In this document: one piece after another, positions 17,038 to 20,842 of the stretch
Layout: each line of letters begins with the position of its first letter
Numbering within the stretch: position 1 is the first letter of the stretch
NCBI GenBank assembly: GCA_039809405.1
Contig: JBDHUX010000007.1
Span: forward strand, 1 to 20,842
Reading direction: 5' to 3'
Length of the DNA: 20,842 nt
Origin: JBDHUX01 sp039809405
GTDB taxonomy: Bacteria; Patescibacteriota; Gracilibacteria; Absconditabacterales; Absconditicoccaceae
Made by a program: the position numbers and the translations under genes
Notes under the pieces: generated by a model
What the model was told of the DNA's origin: nothing
Seen by the model: only the letters and a program-made list of their open reading frames with translations
Database searches by the model: none

Positions 17038-17210
17038 AAGGAAACGATGCAAAACCTCATAATTTAAACAAAATATACTTTTTGAAAAAAATTATTATTG
17101 CATCGTTTCCTCGGGAAATGCTCTTTGAAATGGTAGATTAGACTACCATAGTAAATTATAATATTAATAATTGAGAATCCGCTTTGATAGTTTTTCAGCA
17201 TTCCCTAAAA
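17038..17210 (+). repeat. Structured intergenic element, copy 2
   Basis: About 170 bp, largely identical to 6214-6380. Stem 1 is perfect here: GGAAACGATGCAA (17040-17052) with TTGCATCGTTTCC (17098-17110), around a 45-nt AT-rich loop. Next GGGAAATGCT (17113-17122) pairs with AGCATTCCC (17197-17205). Inside it ATGGTAG-attaga-CTACCAT (17130-17149) forms a perfect 7-bp hairpin. The conserved linker CTCGGGAAATGCTCTTTGAA joins the two structures. It lies 66 bp before tRNA-Gly. Mobile element or structured RNA; not recognised. Confidence 0.75.
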
Positions 17211-17276
17211 AGATATTGATAATTGTATCAAAAAAAATATCTTATTTATGTTATATATCTCGATTATCTGAATCTT

Positions 17277-17350
17277 GCGGATGTAACTCAATTGGCTAGA
17301 GTCACTGCCTTCCAAGCAGTTGGTTGCGCGTTCGAGTCGCGTCATCCGCT
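17277..17350 (+). tRNA. tRNA-Gly(UCC)
   Basis: 74 nt. Acceptor GCGGATG/CATCCGC, D-stem ACTC/GAGT, anticodon stem ACTGC/GCAGT with loop CTTCCAA (anticodon TCC at 17311-17313), 5-nt variable loop, T-stem GCGCG/CGCGT with loop TTCGAGT, discriminator T. CCA is not encoded. It reads GGA/GGN. It cannot read UGA, which would need a tRNA-Gly(UCA); none is in the window. It lies 115 bp upstream of secE, where many bacteria have tRNA-Trp. Confidence 0.95.
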
Positions 17351-17398
17351 CACTATATAACTACAAAACATCAAGAGATTAGTTATAACATATAAAAG

Positions 17399-17427
17399 CC
17401 TATGATGACAATACCAAATACCATAGG
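17399..17427 (+). other. Possible hairpin in secE leader
   Basis: CCTATG (17399-17404) and CATAGG (17422-17427) could form a 6-bp stem with a 17-nt loop, between tRNA-Gly and secE. There is no T-run, so it is not a clear terminator; a processing or leader structure is possible. Confidence 0.25.
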
Positions 17428-17465
17428 AGCGCGCACAAAATTTTAATTCTTAATCAATTCGTATT

Positions 17466-17651
17466 ATGTTCAATTTTTTGTATGACAGCTTGGAGACTGT
17501 CCAAAAGCTCAAATTTCCCACCAAAAAGGAGGTTACAGATTTTACGATAGCTGTCTTCGTGATGATCATAGCTACATCTTTGTATATATGACTTGCTGAC
17601 ACAGTTATAAGTAACATTTTTAGGACCATTTATCAAATGTTTAGAGGATAA
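17466..17651 (+). CDS. secE: SecE, preprotein translocase subunit
   Basis: 61 aa, the normal length for single-helix SecE. The cytosolic amphipathic part LETVQKLKFPTKKEV matches the family hallmark (V-x-W/F-P-T-K-K-E). One TM helix follows, FTIAVFVMIIATSLYIGLAD, with a TGA glycine near its end. SecE clamps SecY in the translocon. nusG begins 5 bp after its TAA, the classic secE-nusG pair. The start at 17466 is the only ATG that leaves the expected short N-terminus. Confidence 0.9.
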
Positions 17652-17656
17652 AAGAT

Positions 17657-18253
17657 ATGACAAATCAACCACCTACAGGATCTACAACCGAAATAGATCT
17701 AAAAAAACAAATACAAGACGATAACCTTAGATGGTACGGTTTATCTGTAAATTCAAATCAAGAAGAGATAGTCGTAGAAAACATCAAAGAAAGGATCAAG
17801 AAAGTATGACTAGAAGAAGATATAAAAGATTTTTTTATACCAATCGTAAATGAAATCATCACAAGGAAAGGTAAAAAGACACTAAAACCAAAAAAACTCT
17901 ATCCTTGATACATGTTTATCAAGATGAGAATGAACGAAAAGATTTGGTATATAGTTAGAAACACTCCATGAGTTAGACTTATTATATGAGCAGATATAAG
18001 ACCTATACCTATTGAGGAAGAACAATTTCAAAGGATGGTAGACGACATAAATGAGAAAAATAAAAAACTCACCACTAAGTCTTCTTTCAATGTTGATGAT
18101 ATAGTCATGATAAAAGAGTCTACGTTCAAGAACATGAAATGAAAAGTTGTAGAAGTTGATAATATTAGAGGCACACTGACGGTTATGATAGAGTTTATGT
18201 GAAGGACTACTCCTGTGACCATGCCATTTGAAAAAGTAGATCTCGTAGTATAA
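17657..18253 (+). CDS. nusG: NusG transcription elongation factor
   Basis: 198 aa. The NGN domain starts at LRWYGLSVNSNQEE and contains FFIPIVNE, the diagnostic KKLYPGYMFIKM and NTPGVRLIIG. The C-terminal KOW domain begins at SFNVDDIVMIKES and includes NMKGKVVEVD, whose invariant glycine is a TGA codon. NusG binds RNA polymerase to reduce pausing and links it to Rho or ribosomal S10. There is an extra polar N-terminal stretch of about 24 residues before the NGN domain. An AGAGG sequence at the secE end lies 9 bp before the ATG and may be its ribosome site. The ribosomal genes rplK/rplA that usually follow are absent; an M50 protease comes next. Confidence 0.95.
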
Positions 18254-18405
18254 TAATAGCTCGTACGTCTTTATATATGAAATTTAAATAATCATAAAAT
18301 ATTGAAATATCACAAATCTATAATGGATATCGTGATCAGATAATGATATGAAGATAATATGGGAAAAATATAATAAATTTCAGTCATTTCAAAATAAAAA
18401 TAATT

Positions 18406-19050
18406 ATGTTTGAAACATCTACCATAGTAAATATAGCTATCACAGCTTTGGTACTTATAATCTCGATATGAGTTCATGAGTATGCTCACGCTTTGGTATC
18501 TCATAAACTCTGAGATCCTACACCAAAACATTTCAATAGACTTACCCCAAACCCTCTAGCTCATATAGATCCTATATGACTTATCATGGTATTTGTAGTG
18601 CATTTTGGATGGTGAAAACCGGTTCCCATAAACCCAACATACTACAAAAATCCAAAAGTTTGAGAATTTTTGGTATCCATTGCATGACCACTGACAAATA
18701 TGCTACTAGCTACAATATGTTTTATTGTACTTAGAGTCTATCTCGGATCAGATTTTTCACAGTTCTATATACTAGCAAATATTGATATAATCGCCAAGAT
18801 ATTATGATCTATGGCAATATTGAATATATGACTTGCGGTATTCAATATGTTACCAATCCCTCCACTTGATGGATGGAAATTTGTAAAACTTATAAACTAT
18901 GACTTTTTTACAAAACTAGAACGTACACTATACTCCAATCCACTTTATATGATGATACCGTTTTTGCTTGTCATGTATGGCGGAGTAGTTAGATGGATCG
19001 GTATAATAATGGATATAATTACAAATTTTTTTATAAATATACTCAGTTAA
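18406..19050 (+). CDS. Site-2 protease family membrane metallopeptidase (M50)
   Basis: 214 aa. The zinc motif HEYAHALV (HExxH) lies in the first TM region after IAITALVLIISIGV. A later TM contains FNMLPIPPLDGWK (the family N-x-x-P-x-x-P-x-x-D-G with the third zinc ligand Asp). Other features are HFGWGKPVPINP and SIAGPLTNMLLA, typical of the short, PDZ-less M50 group common in many bacteria. About five to six TM helices in all. Such enzymes cleave TM segments of regulatory or signal-peptide substrates inside the membrane. It lies 152 bp after nusG, so may have its own promoter; the gap holds no gene. TGA glycines fall in the PIG, GWGK and AGP motifs. Confidence 0.9.
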
Positions 19051-19119
19051 GAGGTCAATGTGAGCAATAAAATAATCAATAATGATAAAATTTATATAAA
19101 TATTTAATCTGATAAAATT

Positions 19120-19533
19120 ATGGTGAGAAAAAAAATAATATCAATACTAATACAATTAACTATAGGTATAAGTCTTTTGATTGTATCTTATAATTACATA
19201 CAAAAAAATCCAGCAGAAAAGGTATGATTCTTAGCTACTTTTGAACTAATATATAATAAAATCACATATGTATGAAAGTATTTTGATTGATGGAAATGAT
19301 GACAGATAACAGAATTAGATAAATATAAAGATGCCTTTGGTGAACTTAGATGAATTATGTCATCTAAAGCTTGTGGATCAAGATTTGAAACTGATAAAAC
19401 ATCTGCAGCTATCATAGATAGTGTAATTAAATCTTTTGAAACTATAAGTCCAGAGCAATTTGAAGCTAGCAAAAGTAAATATATAACTATATTTAATAGG
19501 ATAGACGAGATAGTTGACGAGTATTGTAAATAG
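19120..19533 (+). CDS. Small membrane-anchored protein, unknown
   Basis: 137 aa, not recognised. The N-terminus is a membrane anchor or uncleaved signal (RKKIISILIQLTIGISLLIVS), then a soluble outer domain containing DKYKDAFGELRG, CGSRFETDKTS and helices ETISPEQFEAS, ending EYCK-TAG. Two cysteines (about residues 89 and 136) could pair outside the cytosol. It follows the M50 gene by 69 bp on the same strand. The upstream TTAATCTGATAAAATT resembles, but does not match well, the recurrent upstream motif. Three clustered TGA codons (GWKGG, WGG-like) support table 25 reading. Confidence 0.62.
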
Positions 19534-19549
19534 TCATAATCAAATACAA

Positions 19550-19741
19550 ATGTTAGATCAAATAAATCATAAAAATAACATCACCAAGACAAACATAATT
19601 TTTAGATGATTTGATTATATATTTCTCAAATATCCAAGTTATCTTTTTGCAAAACCAAGTATATATCGTATGTTATTATTTCCCATACTTATAGTATATA
19701 AAATAATCTGATCTATATCATGATCAAAAAATCATCAGTAA
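19550..19741 (+). CDS. Very small protein, hypothetical
   Basis: 63 aa, with three TGA glycines (FRGFDY, IGSISGSK), ending in TAA. The pattern is a polar start, an aromatic segment FDYIFLKYPSYLFAKP, then a hydrophobic stretch YRMLLFPILIVYKIIG that could be a membrane helix. It lies 16 bp after the previous gene and before a strong convergent terminator, which favours a real last gene of the unit. No homology recognised; a chance frame is possible. Confidence 0.45.
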
Positions 19742-19778
19742 TAAATATAGATAGGTCATAAATAAACATAAATATAAA

Positions 19779-19819
19779 AAACACTAGAAGCGCATCATCT
19801 AACGCACAATCTAGTGTTT
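19779..19819. terminator. Convergent intrinsic terminator
   Basis: AAACACTAGA (19779-19788) pairs perfectly with TCTAGTGTTT (19810-19819). An inner GCG/CGC pair (19790-19792/19803-19805) extends it. On the minus strand the stem is followed by TTT and an AT-rich run, so it terminates the acidic-protein gene and probably also the plus-strand unit. Confidence 0.75.
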
Positions 19820-19841
19820 GTAGGTTATAATAAATTAAACA

Positions 19842-20174
19842 TTAAGCATCTTCTTCGTCTTCGTTATCTCCTTCCTCGTCTTCTTCGTCTTCGTTATCTC
19901 CTTCCTCGTCTTCTTCGTCTTCGTTATCTCCTTCCTCGTCTTCTTCGTCTTCATCTTCATCTTCCCCATCATCGTAAGCATCTTCATCACCCTCCTCGTC
20001 TTCGTCCTCACTCTCCTCATCTTGTTCTAGTGTTTCTTCATCTTTCATTGCTACCTCTTCATCTTTAATTTCGTCTTCTTCGGTTTCTTCACTATCAACC
20101 TCTTCATCATCATCTTGTGATACAACTTCTTGTTGTAATAACTCCAAATTAAGTAGTGTTTCAAATTTTTCCAT
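19842..20174 (-). CDS. Highly acidic Asp/Glu-rich repeat protein
   Basis: 110 aa. The N-terminal 18 residues (MEKFETLLNLELLQQEVV) can form an amphipathic helix. The rest is almost only Glu and Asp with a few Gly, Asn, Ala and Lys, and no Arg or Trp. The C-terminus is three exact copies of the ten-residue unit GDNEDEEDEE (last partial), encoded by exact 30-bp DNA repeats. There are no TGA codons. It has a textbook promoter and its own terminator, so it is a monocistronic, probably well-expressed gene. Highly acidic tails occur in RNA polymerase delta subunits, chaperones and nucleic-acid mimics, but no folded domain is present to decide. The glutamate/aspartate run may bind cations or basic proteins. 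Confidence 0.72.
   Translation of the reverse strand: MEKFETLLNLELLQQEVVSQDDDEEVDSEETEEDEIKDEEVAMKDEETLEQDEESEDEDEEGDEDAYDDGEDEDEDEEDEEGDNEDEEDEEGDNEDEEDEEGDNEDEEDA
19851..19951. repeat. 30-bp tandem repeat inside acidic gene
   Basis: Three perfect 30-bp units at 19851-19880, 19881-19910 and 19911-19940, then 11 matching bases. Each unit encodes one ten-residue acidic repeat in frame. Perfect identity implies recent expansion or slippage, and copy number may vary between strains. Confidence 0.95.
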
Positions 20175-20208
20175 AATATAAAATTTAGTGATAAATTATC
20201 GTGGTACC

Positions 20209-20237
20209 ATTATACATAAAAGTGTATATCAAATCAA
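20209..20237 (-). promoter_or_regulatory. Sigma-70-type promoter of the acidic-protein gene
   Basis: On the minus strand TTGATT (20237-20232), exact 17-bp spacer, TATAAT (20214-20209), 34 bp before the ATG at 20174. A second partial -35 (TTGATA) overlaps. It is the clearest promoter in the window. Confidence 0.65.
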
Positions 20238-20287
20238 GACTTTATTTGGCATATATTAAAAATATTACTTTACAAAAATAAAAGATA

Positions 20288-20842
20288 TTATCATTCAAAT
20301 TTATGTAAAAATAACTTCTTTCTTTTCCAAAATATATCTTGCCTTGGTAGTTTATTGTAATAAATTTTGTCTATCCAAGGTTTGATAGCCTCCTCTAGAT
20401 ATATTTCTCACTGAGATGATTTAAATAGTATTATAAATTTCTGATTATCTTCATATCTATCAAATATATTATCAAGTATGTTCTTCACATCAAGATTTGT
20501 TTCAACAAAGTAATCTTCTAACCTGGACAAAAATTTGTATCAATACTCCGCATCACCACTCACCCATATAGTGTGATCAGATATATCTCAAATCTTGTGT
20601 GCAATATCTTCGTGTGCTGATTTACTGTTTGGACCTAACTCTCTCATCTCCCCAAGCACAAGTATTAACTTATAATCCTTGAAAAACTGCTCCTTGATGT
20701 CGATAGTGTTTTGTATGGCTGATGACATACTCTGCGGACTAGCATTGTAGGTAGAGTCTATAATTACTCATCTATCTGAGTAAAATATCGTAAACCTACC
20801 TGGTTCCAGACTATACGCCATATCCAAAGTATCAAACTCTTT
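20288..20842 (-). CDS. murF: MurF, UDP-MurNAc-tripeptide D-Ala-D-Ala ligase, C-terminal part
   Basis: 185 codons visible; the N-terminus lies beyond the right edge. The C-terminal Mur-ligase domain is clear: VIIDSTYNASPQSMSSAI (family IDD-YNANP-SM-AAL), LILVLGEMRELGPNSKSAHEDI (VLGDM-ELG---H), TIWVSGDAEYG, and IILFKSSQGEIYLEEAI near the end. The protein ends in EG-TAA. MurF adds D-Ala-D-Ala to the cytoplasmic peptidoglycan precursor, the step that uses the product chain begun by Alr at the other end of this window. The C-terminal 25 residues (KLPRQDIFWKRKKLFLHKFEG) are more basic than usual. It lies 113 bp upstream of the acidic-protein gene, which has its own promoter. Confidence 0.93.

Noticed and set aside
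19851..19951. CRISPR-like array
   Set aside because: The 30-bp units are directly tandem without spacers and encode an in-frame acidic peptide.
19814..20068. Plus-strand Leu/Arg/His-rich frame opposite the acidic gene
   Set aside because: It is the antisense image of a Glu/Asp repeat; promoter and terminator support the minus strand.
1..20842. TGA codons as selenocysteine or as pseudogene lesions
   Set aside because: They are far too many, lie at glycine positions in unrelated families, and no gene uses TGA as its stop.

Overview
The window reads as chromosome of a candidate-phylum bacterium of the Absconditabacteria (SR1)/Gracilibacteria type. The sequence is very AT-rich. In almost every gene TGA is a sense codon, and every complete gene ends in TAA or TAG. 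TGA falls on invariant glycines: the P-loop of the thymidylate-kinase-like protein, the KOW domain of NusG, LRGE in LigA and GRQGDPG in SecA. This is translation table 25 (UGA = Gly). Read with the standard code, nearly all genes look broken into short pieces. A second deviation is likely: in-frame CGA/CGG codons fall where families have Trp or another aromatic residue (PGRP amidase, CYTH, SmpB, a zinc ribbon). The window also carries a tRNA with anticodon UCG that has Trp-like rather than Arg-like identity bases. In the protein descriptions CGA/CGG are therefore provisional W.

Layout. 1-1647 (minus): alanine racemase (runs off the left edge) behind a CYTH triphosphatase-like gene. 1871-1942: tRNA(UCG). 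2321-6207 (plus): polytopic membrane protein, PilX-like minor pilin, RecX, a GC-rich hairpin-forming repeat, and a UvrC lacking its N-terminal GIY-YIG and C-terminal HhH domains. 6214-6380: first copy of a structured intergenic element. 6405-9052 (plus): alpha/beta hydrolase, dTMP-kinase-like P-loop kinase, SufC, SmpB. 9086-11935 (minus): HPF-like ribosome hibernation factor, C-terminal half of SecA, an 87-aa protein, N-terminal part of LigA. 12022-14019 (minus): large single-TM protein with a phosphatase-like cytoplasmic domain and a probable propeller-like outer domain. 14353-16536 (plus): exported PGRP amidase-SpoIID fusion. 16636-16932 (minus): zinc-ribbon protein. 17038-17350: second copy of the structured element, then tRNA-Gly(UCC). 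17466-19741 (plus): SecE, NusG, M50 site-2 protease, two small proteins. 19842-20842 (minus): acidic repeat protein and MurF (runs off the right edge).

Themes. Cell-wall synthesis and remodelling (Alr, MurF, amidase-SpoIID), protein export and membrane proteolysis (SecE, SecA fragment, M50), translation rescue and hibernation (SmpB, HPF), DNA repair (UvrC, RecX, LigA) and Fe-S assembly (SufC). Three housekeeping proteins (UvrC, SecA, LigA) are present only as domain-level truncations with clean reading frames. That suggests deletion, split genes elsewhere, or assembly joins. A 15-nt motif (CWGATTATNYTTAWR) recurs upstream of five genes and may be a shared promoter or operator element.
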